64,000 nucleotides of DNA from an uncultured bacterium (GCA_949284415.1 CASDVM010000029.1:1-64000), one strand, 5' to 3'. Shown: positions 32,659 through 41,799, numbered from the stretch's first letter. Notes: generated from the letters alone by a model not told the origin. Numbers and translations: made by a program.

Positions 32659-33444
32659 TTACCTTCTGTTTTGTATCAAGTGAAGTCTTTGTTTTGTGGA
32701 CGGATGGGTCGAAAAATATTGTAAAAATTCAGGAGATTTTTCTTTTTTCTCAAGCAGTTTGAAAAATTCAACAGCTCCTTTATTATTTCCGTATAATCTG
32801 TACACGGTTCTATTTGCGTATCTGTCTGCTTCTTTTTCCTGTCTTCTTGAATATGTAAGCCCGCTGAGACCTGAAATACTGTTTACCGTCAGATTTATAT
32901 CTTTATTTTCGGATGCAAACATTGATGTTATAAGAGCAACAATTATTTGTCTGCTCATACTTTTCAAGTGGTCTCTGTGTGCGTAATGACCGAGTTCATG
33001 AGCCATAACAAAGGTGAGAACTTCTTCATCCCGTATTTCTTTTAAAAGTCCTTTTGTAAAAAATATACTCCCGTTCGGGGTTATAAATGCGTTAATCTGT
33101 TTTTCCGGTACTTCATAAATCGGAAATTCAGATTTACCCTGCAGATTTTTATCAAGCGGAACTATTTTATCTCTTATGTTTTCAAGTTTTGTTATGTTTT
33201 CGTTTTTGTCAGACACCTTCGGTTTTGTACCGAAGGAAAAAGCGTTTTCAATTTTGACTTGTGTCTCATTTGACATTCTGTCAATAAAAAAACAGCCTAT
33301 TGCGTCCGCAAAAAGATACAGAAGTATACATATTCCTGCTATACCTGCAAGCAAAATCAAAAATTCTGTTCCTGCATTTGATTTGCCGACATTAATATTA
33401 TTTTCTATTACACTTAAATATTTGTCTTCAATGTTTTTATTCAT
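32659..33444 (-). CDS. M48-family membrane metalloprotease
   Basis: A 261-residue zinc protease of the HtpX/Ste24/BepA superfamily. An N-terminal membrane helix (about 27-50) anchors it. The zinc site is HELGH (149-153) and the third ligand lies in RRQEKEADRYA (about 203-207). The C-terminal STHPSTKQRLH box is typical of the family. The helix and orientation leave the side of action uncertain. It sits between a YbjQ-like gene, overlapping it by 8 bp, and a membrane-protein gene, suggesting a joint envelope quality-control role. Confidence 0.9.
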   Translation of the reverse strand: MNKNIEDKYLSVIENNINVGKSNAGTEFLILLAGIAGICILLYLFADAIGCFFIDRMSNETQVKIENAFSFGTKPKVSDKNENITKLENIRDKIVPLDKNLQGKSEFPIYEVPEKQINAFITPNGSIFFTKGLLKEIRDEEVLTFVMAHELGHYAHRDHLKSMSRQIIVALITSMFASENKDINLTVNSISGLSGLTYSRRQEKEADRYANRTVYRLYGNNKGAVEFFKLLEKKEKSPEFLQYFSTHPSTKQRLHLIQNRR

Positions 33445-33889
33445 AAGTTATGGCTGTTCCGTATGCTATTATGGCGCACTGCGGGACACTGTCCTGAGGA
33501 TTGTAAGTATCATTAACCATAACGGATTCTATTCGTGTATTAATGATAAAATTTGCACCGCGAGCTTTTTCACGCATTCTGAGAATTGCTTCGCGTCTGC
33601 CCCTGTCTAAGATTGATTCAAAAGTTGTAAGCCTGCCGCCGAAAAAACTTTTCAGTGATGCTACAAAATTTTTGAAATAATCCCCGCTTATAACACATTC
33701 ACCTGTAACAAGCTCAATTTTTTTAATTTTTTTGTTTGTATGCCATGTTTTTGCTCCGAAATTTATAATCGGTTTTTTAATAAGTGCAATTTCGCGTTTT
33801 TTAATCTTTTCAAAATGTTTTTTTTCAATAATTGTACCTGTCATAAAAGTAATTCCAAGCACAATCAAAAGTAGTAATATATCACCCAT
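33437..33889 (-). CDS. Membrane-anchored YbjQ-like protein
   Basis: 150 residues: an N-terminal membrane helix, a basic linker, then a YbjQ (DUF74, heavy-metal-binding-like) domain with VTGECVISGDYFKNFVASLKSFFGGR, REAILRMREKARGANFIINTRIES and IIAYGTAI. YbjQ proteins form pentamers with a proposed metal site; the role is unproven. It overlaps the M48 gene and follows a soluble YbjQ by 7 bp. Confidence 0.8.
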   Translation of the reverse strand: MGDILLLLIVLGITFMTGTIIEKKHFEKIKKREIALIKKPIINFGAKTWHTNKKIKKIELVTGECVISGDYFKNFVASLKSFFGGRLTTFESILDRGRREAILRMREKARGANFIINTRIESVMVNDTYNPQDSVPQCAIIAYGTAITYE

Positions 33890-33896
33890 TATATTT

Positions 33897-34226
33897 TTAT
33901 CCTTTCGGTGCTACTTTTACTGCTGTTCCATATGCATAAACTTCGGCGGCGCCTACGGTAACCGATGATGTTGCAAGTCTTACATTAATTACTGCATTCG
34001 CTCCCATCATCTGAGCCTGCTGCTGCATACGCTGGATAGCTTCTTCACGCGCTTCTGTAAGAAGTTCCGTATAGCTTTTTAACTCTCCCCCGACCATGTT
34101 TTTCAATCCCGCACCGAAATCTTTAATAGCGTTTTTTGCTCTGACAGTGCTTCCGGTAACAAGGCCATATTGAGCGGTAATCACCATACCGGGTACACTT
34201 TCAATGTTTGTTAAAATCATCTTCAT
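33897..34226 (-). CDS. YbjQ-family protein
   Basis: A 109-residue soluble YbjQ/DUF74 protein, near the usual length: PGMVITAQYGLVTGSTVRAKN, GLKNMVGGELKSYTELLTEAREEAIQRM, MGANAVINVRL and VYAYGTAVKV. It is paired with a membrane-anchored version directly downstream. GGAGG precedes the ATG. Confidence 0.9.
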   Translation of the reverse strand: MKMILTNIESVPGMVITAQYGLVTGSTVRAKNAIKDFGAGLKNMVGGELKSYTELLTEAREEAIQRMQQQAQMMGANAVINVRLATSSVTVGAAEVYAYGTAVKVAPKG

Positions 34227-34293
34227 AACCTCCGTGAAAATTATAGGCTATGTATAATGCTTTGTAATCATATATTTAGACTAAATATTCATT

Positions 34294-35205
34294 TTAATAA
34301 ATAGCATATATTACAAGCAGGATAATTTTAAATATTATAATATTTCTTATAAAAAACTTATCATTTTCATTAGGCCTGTCCAACAGCATAAAGGTGTCTA
34401 AAATTAATGTTGCTATTGGAGCTGAAATAAATACAGTAAAGAAAGCAAAATCTGTTTCTAAATTCAAATCTTTTTTTATAAGAAAGTTGCCAACCATTAA
34501 CAATACAAATATACATATTGAGAGATATTTAAGAATTTTTCTGTCAGCTTTAGTAAATATTTGTTTGTATTTTGTTTTGCGATAAGTTTCTATTTGTTTT
34601 TTAATACTTACACGTGGTCCGGGATCTGAAATATAGTAATTAAATTTGTCAAACTTTTTTTCATAATCAATAATTTGATAAATAAGTTTCATTTTTCTGA
34701 ATGTGGAAGAATTTTTCAAAGAAATACTTTCCCCTATTATTCGTGCTAATGCCTGATTTCTAATGTTAAACGTAAGATTAACTGCACTTATGATATAAGA
34801 TTTTAATTCACGATAACTTGGACTTGAGACAAATTCTGTCTCTATTTTTAAAAGCAGCTCCAGATCTTTATATGCAGCAGCAAAATTGTATTTGCTGTCA
34901 ACAAAATTAAATTTTATTCTATCTGATAAAAAATCTATGGATGTAAGATTTTTCTTTGAAAATGATTTTTTAATCAGCTGGTGTCTTTTTATTAATGCAA
35001 TAATTCCACAAATATATAAAATAGCAGGGAATAGAAGAAATATTCCGCACCAACCGACAAAACCATCCAGAGTATAATGTCCTATAGCCAGAAAATTCAA
35101 ATAGCCGTATAACAGCATAATTCCGGCTGTTACAATTACTCCTGCTGTAAGAAAAAATACAACGGCTAATTTGGAATATTCTCTCGGATTATTTTTTATA
35201 TTCAT
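34294..35205 (-). CDS. Four-helix membrane protein (paralogue B)
   Basis: A 303-residue paralogue of the gene at 31748-32653, with the same topology (two N-terminal and two C-terminal membrane helices) and the shared signature SIDFLSDRIKFNFVDSKYNF at the start of the soluble domain. It starts 8 bp after the PLP decarboxylase stop. The composition is more AT-rich than the decarboxylase. The function is unknown. Confidence 0.72.
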   Translation of the reverse strand: MNIKNNPREYSKLAVVFFLTAGVIVTAGIMLLYGYLNFLAIGHYTLDGFVGWCGIFLLFPAILYICGIIALIKRHQLIKKSFSKKNLTSIDFLSDRIKFNFVDSKYNFAAAYKDLELLLKIETEFVSSPSYRELKSYIISAVNLTFNIRNQALARIIGESISLKNSSTFRKMKLIYQIIDYEKKFDKFNYYISDPGPRVSIKKQIETYRKTKYKQIFTKADRKILKYLSICIFVLLMVGNFLIKKDLNLETDFAFFTVFISAPIATLILDTFMLLDRPNENDKFFIRNIIIFKIILLVIYAIY

Positions 35206-35213
35206 AAATATTT

Positions 35214-36665
35214 TTACTTTATCACTTCAATCGTGTCATAATCCACAAGATATGGCAGATGTTCTTCCGTTATCAATTCACCCGGGAGCAGAACGGCAAT
35301 ACCGGGAGGACATTCTGCAATTACTTCTGCAGCAATTCTTCCTACTGCATGCTCTTTTTGGATTCTTTCTTTATGCGAGTAAAAAGCTTCCCTGAGCGTC
35401 ATTTTGATAATCGGTGTGAGCATCGGCATGTGTTTTTTCTTTTCCAGATAGCAGATGTCTGTGTAATTTGTTCTGTCTATCTGTTCAAGACATTTTGCGA
35501 GATACTGCATATCAGAGCGTGTGTTGCCGATGTTTGAAAGAATTAAAAGTCCTGCATCAGAAGCACTTTCAACTTCTATGTTAAAATCGATTTCTAATAT
35601 GGATTCAAGACGTTTCCCTGATAGTCTGTCATCGCGGATAAACACTTTAGTAATATCTGTTTTGTAGCCGAAATCAGGTTGAAGATGATGAATATGTTCA
35701 AGTTTGTCGATTTCTCTGCGTAAATATTTTGCATTTTGGACTGCCCTTTCAAGCTGTTTTCTGCCTCTCTGGCTGTCAAGATTTGCGCGTGCGGCATCTA
35801 AACTTGCAAGAAGCATTAGAGAAGGACTTGTCGTATGCAGTAATTTCAAAGCTTTTTCAACGGCATCACAATCAATCATGGAATTTTTTGCAATATGAAG
35901 CATAGAACTCTGGCTCATGCTTCCGCCTGTTTTGTGCAGAGAATGAACAACCGCATCAGCACCTAATTTTAAAGCTGTTTCGGGCAGATGATTGTTAAAA
36001 TTCCAAAGACAAGCATGTGCTTCATCAACAATTAAAGGAACATTGTATTTTTTGCAGATTGCGGAAATAAATTTTACATCCGATACAACGCCTTCATAAG
36101 TCGGATTTGTAATCCATACCATTGAAGCATCGGGGTTTTGACTGAGCATTTCTTCAACGCTTTCAGGAGTAACATTACCCCAGATTCCCCATTCGTCAAA
36201 TTTTTTCGGGATAAGCCATAAAGGTTCCGCGCCTGAAATTATCATGCCTGTTAAAATTGAGCGGTGGCAGTTGCGGTTTGTGATAATTTTCTGCCCCCGT
36301 CCTGTCAAACCCATTGCAAGAGCGAGATTTCCTGCTGTTGAACCGTTCAGTAAAAAGAATGTTTTTTCAGCTCCGAATGCTTGAGCCGCAAGTTCCTGCG
36401 CTTCTTTTATCGGCCCAGTTGCTGGATGAAGTGTCCCAAGCCCGTCAAATTCATCGGTCGTATCAATTGAAAGAGCTTTTGCTCCGATAAGTTTTTTAAA
36501 TTCGGGCAAAACTCCGCTTCCTTTTGTATGACCGGGAATGTGAAACTGGTAGCTCGGATTTTCGTAAGCTTTTTTCAGGGCTTCTACAATCGGGGCTTTA
36601 ACTTTTATTTTAGTATATTTATTTTCTATAGTTTTATTCATGGCTTTTTTTGTTACATTCGTCAT
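35214..36665 (-). CDS. Orn/Lys/Arg decarboxylase family enzyme
   Basis: A 483-residue PLP-dependent fold I decarboxylase of the short type found in Gram-positives and cyanobacteria, without the N-terminal response-regulator-like wing. Motifs: FHIPGHTKG (42-49), FFLLNGSTAGN (103-113), IVDEAHA (212-218, aspartate D214) and the PLP lysine K245 in HSLHKTGGSM. Products would be cadaverine, putrescine or agmatine; the substrate cannot be fixed by eye. It heads the leftward operon with the membrane/YbjQ/M48 genes, and its promoter faces the porin-like gene. Confidence 0.92.
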   Translation of the reverse strand: MTNVTKKAMNKTIENKYTKIKVKAPIVEALKKAYENPSYQFHIPGHTKGSGVLPEFKKLIGAKALSIDTTDEFDGLGTLHPATGPIKEAQELAAQAFGAEKTFFLLNGSTAGNLALAMGLTGRGQKIITNRNCHRSILTGMIISGAEPLWLIPKKFDEWGIWGNVTPESVEEMLSQNPDASMVWITNPTYEGVVSDVKFISAICKKYNVPLIVDEAHACLWNFNNHLPETALKLGADAVVHSLHKTGGSMSQSSMLHIAKNSMIDCDAVEKALKLLHTTSPSLMLLASLDAARANLDSQRGRKQLERAVQNAKYLRREIDKLEHIHHLQPDFGYKTDITKVFIRDDRLSGKRLESILEIDFNIEVESASDAGLLILSNIGNTRSDMQYLAKCLEQIDRTNYTDICYLEKKKHMPMLTPIIKMTLREAFYSHKERIQKEHAVGRIAAEVIAECPPGIAVLLPGELITEEHLPYLVDYDTIEVIK

Positions 36666-36726
36666 AATAATTAATATACACTAAAAAAAATTTTTTTTGC
36701 ATATATTTTGTGTTACATTAATATTT

Positions 36727-38031
36727 GTGAACTGTTTTTTCAAGAGAATAGCTGTAATACTTGTTTTAATGCTTCTTGCCCCTCCTGTTTTTGCATTCGG
36801 AAAAAATAAACAGCAGGCGTCAAAACCTGTTGAATCTCAGGAAGTTATTCATCTTGACGTTACAAAAAATGATGGTCAAAATCCACCCCCTGCCGATAAC
36901 AAAAATGATAATGACTGGGTGCAAAAAGATATTATAAGAGATAACGTTGATACGGAGTTCTCGATTTTTGATCACCTTCTGGATACCGATAAAGATAGTG
37001 AACATCCTTTTAAAATTGAGGAAGAATCTTTGTTCGGTCGAATTTATAAAAAAAAGCTTGAGAGAACTTCAATCCCATCGTTTCTTTTACAGGACGAATT
37101 GACTTTCAAATATAATAAAGGCCCAATTGACAAAGTTCAATTTTACGGGGCTTATCAGGGGAATTTAGGTTTCGGATTTGAGGGCTCGGATTACGATACT
37201 GATTACGGTTTCGGGTTTATGGAAGCCGGTGTTGTCGGGGATTTTAAAGACAAAAATACTGATTTTAAACTGCAGTTTAACTTTAAACCCGGAGAGAACA
37301 GAACTTATCTTCAGGGGCTGGTAACCGATGCATATATAATGAATACCCGTATTCCACATCACAAAATCATTATTGGAAATTCAAGAAATCAGGTCGGATT
37401 TGAAGGCGGTATGGGATCTTACGTACTTCCTTTTGCAATGCGTTCACAGATATCAAGAACTTTCGGCAACACAAGAGCACTCGGATTAAGGGTTGTAGGC
37501 GACTATGATTTAATTGACTACAGTTTAGCCCTCAACAGTTCTGACAGATTTTTTAAAGAATTTTTTCCGGGAGCGGAATTTACAGGCTGGGTGAACTTTA
37601 AACCGCTTGGCAAAACTGACGGCAGGTACGGAACACTTGTTTTAGGCGGAGGTTTGAATGCAGGGCATAACGATACAGATTACACTGTCGGCGGTGCTTA
37701 CGCAAGCTACAGGTACAAAAAATTTATGGCAAATTTTGAATATGCAATAGCTGACGGTTACAACGGAACATACAGAAGTACTGATAAAGCGGAAGGTTTT
37801 TATACTACAATTGCATACAGACTTACCCAAAAATTGCATATTTTGGCGCGCTATGATCAGTTTGACCCGAACCGCGATATCGCAGATAACAAGCGAAGAG
37901 AATATTCCGTTGGTCTCAATTACTTCATAAAAGGTCAGGCTCTGCGTTTAATCCTTAATTATGTATTCTGCGATAACGAAGATACTGAAGACAGCCACAG
38001 AATTATTCTCGGAACACAAATAGTGCTATAA
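36727..38031 (+). CDS. Outer-membrane porin-like beta-barrel protein
   Basis: 434 residues from a GTG at 36727, chosen because it yields a normal signal peptide (NCFFKRIAVILVLMLLAPPVFA). A polar, Asp/Asn-rich linker (about 25-120) precedes a run of amphipathic beta-strands (FGFGFMEAGVVGDFKD, FKLQFNFKPGEN, ALGLRVVGDYDLIDYSLALN, GRYGTLVLGGGLN, KLHILARYDQFD, EYSVGLNYFI), ending RIILGTQIVL. This is the pattern of a 16-strand-type porin such as the OprO/P group. The substrate is unknown. It supports a diderm envelope. Confidence 0.82.
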   Translation: MNCFFKRIAVILVLMLLAPPVFAFGKNKQQASKPVESQEVIHLDVTKNDGQNPPPADNKNDNDWVQKDIIRDNVDTEFSIFDHLLDTDKDSEHPFKIEEESLFGRIYKKKLERTSIPSFLLQDELTFKYNKGPIDKVQFYGAYQGNLGFGFEGSDYDTDYGFGFMEAGVVGDFKDKNTDFKLQFNFKPGENRTYLQGLVTDAYIMNTRIPHHKIIIGNSRNQVGFEGGMGSYVLPFAMRSQISRTFGNTRALGLRVVGDYDLIDYSLALNSSDRFFKEFFPGAEFTGWVNFKPLGKTDGRYGTLVLGGGLNAGHNDTDYTVGGAYASYRYKKFMANFEYAIADGYNGTYRSTDKAEGFYTTIAYRLTQKLHILARYDQFDPNRDIADNKRREYSVGLNYFIKGQALRLILNYVFCDNEDTEDSHRIILGTQIVL

Positions 38032-38040
38032 AGTTTATTC

Positions 38041-38066
38041 GGTGGGAACGCTTCGCGTATCCCACC
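38041..38066. repeat. Hairpin repeat after porin gene
   Basis: GGTGGGA-ACGC-TTC-GCGT-ATCCCACC forms a strong near-perfect hairpin 10 bp after the porin stop. It lacks a T run, so it looks more like a REP-type dispersed element or RNA-stabilising hairpin than a terminator. Confidence 0.6.
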
Positions 38067-38211
38067 CTACTTTGTACTCAATGAAATATATTACAAGGAA
38101 ATCAGGTGTCAGATTTTACCGGTTCTTCTTTCTAAGAATATCCCTGTCTTATTCGGTCGGCTCTAAGATTTTTCCGAATTCAACTGCCTTTTTATATTTC
38201 AATTTAATTCT

Positions 38212-38409
38212 TTAGTCTTTTTTATGCTTAACATCTTCTTTAATAACAATAAGGTTATTGATGATTTTCATAGCACAGGTCGGAAGCACTACATCATCAA
38301 GTCCTGATGCTATGCTGATAATTTTTCCTGCACCTAATACTACTTCTTCTCCTTTATAGAAGAATTTGTAATCATCTTTTCTGTCTGAACGAATTGTAAT
38401 CTGGCTCAT
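38212..38409 (-). CDS. Unknown 65-residue beta-rich protein
   Basis: A short protein with alternating hydrophobic strands (SQITIRSD, YKFFYKGEEVVLGAGKIISIASGL, CAMKIINNLIVIKEDV) and a basic tail, with AGAGGT ahead of the ATG. No family was recognised. It stands alone between the porin and the nucleotidyltransferase-like gene. Confidence 0.6.
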   Translation of the reverse strand: MSQITIRSDRKDDYKFFYKGEEVVLGAGKIISIASGLDDVVLPTCAMKIINNLIVIKEDVKHKKD

Positions 38410-38520
38410 TTTTTACCTCTTTTGTTTATTTTATATCTAACATACTTGTTTGTTGAAATTTCGTCTTAGGCCTTCACACGAATTTTTTAACTCATCGGTT
38501 AAGACAATGCAAATTAATAT

Positions 38521-38865
38521 CTATTTAGCAGGAGGAATAGCACGCTCCCCTTTGTTGTTGTAAAAAATTCCTTCTGCCATAACTTCACTATAAATTTCTT
38601 CATCTTGCTTGAAGCTTTCAGGCGTATAAGGGTATAAATCTATGCAAACATCCATATCTGTTTCGATTTTACCTATAATCGGCCAGATTTGTTCTCTTTT
38701 TGATTTATCTTCAATATCAAAAATTGCCGCAAGTTCAATGTCTTCGCCTTCATGCATTTTGCCGTCAGTATGAATGCCGAACAAATACATTCCTTTAAAA
38801 TCATTGAAAATACGATTAAAGGCTATTGATAACTTTACAATTACCTCGTCAACAGAATTTGCCAT
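38521..38865 (-). CDS. Degenerate nucleotidyltransferase-like protein
   Basis: 114 residues with the outline of a minimal nucleotidyltransferase: FKGMYLFGIHTDGKMHEGEDIELAAIFD matches the LFGSxARG-SDIDL block, but the GS pair is GI and the first metal aspartate appears as E (GEDIEL). Catalysis is therefore doubtful. It starts 3 bp after hisS and may be translated with it. It could be a non-catalytic binding protein. Confidence 0.6.
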   Translation of the reverse strand: MANSVDEVIVKLSIAFNRIFNDFKGMYLFGIHTDGKMHEGEDIELAAIFDIEDKSKREQIWPIIGKIETDMDVCIDLYPYTPESFKQDEEIYSEVMAEGIFYNNKGERAIPPAK

Positions 38866-38868
38866 AAT

Positions 38869-40110
38869 TTATCCTTTTATTTCAGATGTAACCTCTTTTC
38901 TGTCAACCGTAACCTGTTTGGATGTCGACAGATTTTTTATTGAAACTTTACCTGTATTAATTTCGTCTTCGCCTAATATTAATGCAAATTTAGCAATTTT
39001 TGAGGCTTTTTCAAGCTGTTTTGTGAACTTTTTATTTGCAAGATCAAATTCTATTTTGAGTCCCTGTCCTCTGAGTTCTTCAGCGAGTTCAAGAGCGTCA
39101 GCCGGTGAATTTGATACGATATAGCCGTCCGATTTTTCAGGTTCAATCTCAGGCAGTAAAGAATTTAATCTTTCCATACCCATTGCCCAGCCGACAGCGG
39201 GTGTATCTTCGCCGCCGAGGTTTTTAACAAGACTGTCATAGCGCCCGCCACCGCAGACTGCATTTTGGGATCCCAGATTGTTTGACTTAATCTCAAAAAC
39301 AGTTCTGTTATAGTAATCCAGGCCTCTGACTAAAAGTTTGTTTTCAACATATTTGATTTTTAATTTATCCAAATACGATTTTACAGCTCTGTAATGTTCA
39401 GCGCATTCTTCGCATATAAAATCCGATTGAATAACTTCTTGAATTTCAGGTTTTGCAAAGATTTCTTTACAACTATCAACTTTGCAATCTAAAAGTCTCA
39501 GAGGATTTTTTTCATACCTGTTCCGGCAATCTTCGCAAAGATTATCAAATTCGGGTTTTAAGACTTCTTTAATCTTTTTTTTGTATTCTTCACGGCATTC
39601 GGGGCATCCGAGAGAATTAATTTCAACTTCAAGATCGTTTAAACCCAGAGATTTGAGATAATCAACAGCAAGAAGAATAACTTCAGCATCCGCAGCCGGT
39701 TCTTTAATCCCGAACATTTCAACGCCGACCTGATGAAACTGTCTTTGTCTGCCTGCCTGCGGGCGTTCATAGCGAAACATCGGACCTTTATACCATAATT
39801 TTACGGGAGCGGATAATCTTGCCATTCCGTTTTCAATAAACGAGCGTACGACACCGGCTGTATTTTCGGGACGTAAAGTTATAGAGCGGTCGCTTTTTTC
39901 AAAGGTGTACATTTCTTTGTTTACAATATCAGTTGTATCACCTACTCCGCGGGCAAAAAGTTCAGTAGCTTCAAAAATCGGGGTTCTTATTTCTTTGTAT
40001 CGGTAGCGGGTAAATATATCAAGGGCATTTTTCTCAAGTTTGTGCCATTGTTCAACTTCCTGAGGTAAAATGTCTTTTGTTCCTTTTTGTACTTTAATAA
40101 TTTTAGTCAT
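38869..40110 (-). CDS. hisS: Histidyl-tRNA synthetase
   Basis: A 413-residue class II synthetase that charges tRNA-His. Motif 1 lies at FTRYRYKEIRTPIFE, motif 2 around GPMFRYERPQAGRQRQFHQ, the histidine-binding HisA block LVRGLDYYNRTVFEI and HisB AVCGGGRYDSLVKNLGG are intact, and RPENTAG occurs near 80. A zinc-like CPEC/CEDC/CEEC cysteine set in the insertion (about 170-240) is an elaboration seen in a subset of HisRS. The C-terminal anticodon domain is present. Confidence 0.97.
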   Translation of the reverse strand: MTKIIKVQKGTKDILPQEVEQWHKLEKNALDIFTRYRYKEIRTPIFEATELFARGVGDTTDIVNKEMYTFEKSDRSITLRPENTAGVVRSFIENGMARLSAPVKLWYKGPMFRYERPQAGRQRQFHQVGVEMFGIKEPAADAEVILLAVDYLKSLGLNDLEVEINSLGCPECREEYKKKIKEVLKPEFDNLCEDCRNRYEKNPLRLLDCKVDSCKEIFAKPEIQEVIQSDFICEECAEHYRAVKSYLDKLKIKYVENKLLVRGLDYYNRTVFEIKSNNLGSQNAVCGGGRYDSLVKNLGGEDTPAVGWAMGMERLNSLLPEIEPEKSDGYIVSNSPADALELAEELRGQGLKIEFDLANKKFTKQLEKASKIAKFALILGEDEINTGKVSIKNLSTSKQVTVDRKEVTSEIKG

Positions 40111-40243
40111 AAAGTTATTATATAAATTTGAGCCGTAATTGTCAAATATAATTTATGAAATGCTTGTACAGCAGCTGTCTTTAATTAAATAACGGCAGCG
40201 TGAAATTTTTTACGACTTGACAAAGAAATATTTTTTATATAAA

Positions 40244-40259
40244 GTTAGTCATGCCTAAC
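40244..40259. promoter_or_regulatory. Dyad upstream of unknown membrane gene
   Basis: GTTAGTCATGCCTAAC is a 16-bp dyad with one mismatched pair, just downstream of TTGACA (40217) and an AT-rich -10 region, and 20 bp before the ATG at 40280. The shape recalls DtxR-family operators, and a DtxR-type regulator gene lies 1.1 kb away. The link is speculative. Confidence 0.35.
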
Positions 40260-40279
40260 AAATTAACTGAGAAGAAAAA

Positions 40280-41323
40280 ATGAAAATATCAACTCTCTGT
40301 AAATACATAGACCAGCCTATGGTTTTGAATAAACTTGATCATAAAATGCCTGTCTTATTAATAGGAGCAGGCAGCGGATTTGGAATTCTTAATTCCGTTA
40401 AAGACTCAAAAAAAGATAAAAAACATAGCAGATCAAAATTTGTTCAAAACGAAGTTGTAATACTCAGTACAATCGGAGCATCTTTACTGGGGACAAGAGG
40501 CTTGAAAATCGGCGGGAAAAAGATTTTTAACGGGTTAATGGAACGTGTGCATATCACTGAACTTCAAAAGGTACAAACAAAAGCAGTAAACAGATTTTTA
40601 GCAGAAATAAATATCACTGGGGTTGATGTAAAAAGTGCGCTTCAAACAGCCAAATTAAAAGAACTTTCACCAAAACAAATTGAACTTTTACAAAACAAAC
40701 TTCCTGAATCTCCTGCGAAACAAAAACTTTTCAGTGTAATTCTGCCTGAAAAGAAAAATTTGAATTCAAAGGAGATTTTTTTTGAAATTAAGCGGTTATC
40801 GCTTCTGGGATTAATTCCGGTTGCAGGAGGGGTAGCGGGCGGTATAGTTGCTGATAAAATTACACATACAAATAATAGAAAAGGAACGGCCGATAAGGTC
40901 AAAGAGGGTTTGTACCAGTATCTTGCAAATATATTCTTATGTAATGTCGGTGCCGGTACTGCCCTTTTTCTTTCCGAAAAATTAGAGAAAGCTAAAAAGA
41001 TTAAGCCTCTGACACCGATGAAAAAGCTTGCTGTAATTCTTGCAGGTATTACCGCCACGGGAATTGTCGGCGGGAGTTATATCGCAAATTTTGTAAGTAA
41101 AAAATGCATTAATCCATTGTTCGGTGAAAGAAACAACGGAAAAGGATTATACAATGAAAGAAAACCCGAGGCATTAGATATTGTTTTGCATGCCGATGAT
41201 ATTGCAACAGCCGGAATTTTGTCAGGTTTTAAGTGGATTGAGCCTGCCTTGCCTTTTATGTATTTTATATCCGGTTACAGAGCAGGTACGGGGTACAGAA
41301 ATAACAGAGGCGCTGAATCATAA
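40280..41323 (+). CDS. Unknown membrane protein, 347 residues
   Basis: A basic protein with several hydrophobic Gly-rich segments (MPVLLIGAGSGFGIL, LLGLIPVAGGVAGGIVADKI, YLANIFLCNVGAGTALFLSEKL, KLAVILAGITATGIVGGSYIANFV and a C-terminal IEPALPFMYFISGYRAG). It probably has four or five membrane passes. It is likely a lineage-restricted family. AGAAGAAAA lies before the ATG, and a terminator follows. Confidence 0.68.
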   Translation: MKISTLCKYIDQPMVLNKLDHKMPVLLIGAGSGFGILNSVKDSKKDKKHSRSKFVQNEVVILSTIGASLLGTRGLKIGGKKIFNGLMERVHITELQKVQTKAVNRFLAEINITGVDVKSALQTAKLKELSPKQIELLQNKLPESPAKQKLFSVILPEKKNLNSKEIFFEIKRLSLLGLIPVAGGVAGGIVADKITHTNNRKGTADKVKEGLYQYLANIFLCNVGAGTALFLSEKLEKAKKIKPLTPMKKLAVILAGITATGIVGGSYIANFVSKKCINPLFGERNNGKGLYNERKPEALDIVLHADDIATAGILSGFKWIEPALPFMYFISGYRAGTGYRNNRGAES

Positions 41324-41360
41324 AATATGGTTTTTCTACACACCTTCTTATACAAAACAG

Positions 41361-41384
41361 AACTCCCGTAAAGTTACGGGGGTT
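41361..41384. terminator. Bidirectional terminator
   Basis: AACTCCCGTAA / TTACGGGGGTT stem followed by CACATTTTT. It sits between the convergent membrane-protein gene and the DtxR-type gene. Confidence 0.8.
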
Positions 41385-41391
41385 CACATTT

Positions 41392-41799
41392 TTAATATAA
41401 TTTTTTAATTTTGTCGGATAAATTTGTTTTTACAAATGCGGTTAATTTAACCATATTATTAAACAGCCTGTCAGATACAATGTGTTCCATTTTACAGGCT
41501 GTTTCAACGGCTTCTTGCCTGTCAAGTCCCAGCACTTCCATAAAAAATTCAGAGAGTTTTTCATGTTTAAGCAATATATTTTTTGCAATTTTTTCGCCTT
41601 TTGCTGTAAGTGTAATAGGTGAATAGGGTGCGTAATTAATAAGTTTTTTTTCGGATAAAACATTAAGCGCACCTGTAACAGATGCCTTTTTCACATTGAG
41701 TTTATCAGCAATTGCGGTAACTTTTGCGTTACCGTTTTTCAATACCTGATTATAAATTTCTTCGATATAATCTTCCAGACTGACAGAGAGTTTTTCCAT
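41392..41799 (-). CDS. DtxR/MntR-type metal-dependent repressor
   Basis: A 135-residue two-domain regulator: winged helix (SLEDYIEEIYNQVLKNGNAKVTAIADKLNVKKASVTGALNVLSEKKLINYAPYSPITLTAKG) and dimerisation/metal domain (HEKLSEFFMEVLGLDRQEAVETACKMEHIVSD). It has the short MntR length, without the SH3-like C-terminal domain. It is immediately downstream of a phosphatase gene, with the two frames abutting. Iron or manganese is the likely effector; targets are unknown. Confidence 0.92.
   Translation of the reverse strand: MEKLSVSLEDYIEEIYNQVLKNGNAKVTAIADKLNVKKASVTGALNVLSEKKLINYAPYSPITLTAKGEKIAKNILLKHEKLSEFFMEVLGLDRQEAVETACKMEHIVSDRLFNNMVKLTAFVKTNLSDKIKKLY

Noticed and set aside
40642-41058. 138-codon frame opposite the unknown membrane gene
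   Set aside because: The plus-strand gene has promoter, ribosome site and plausible topology; the antisense frame has none of these.
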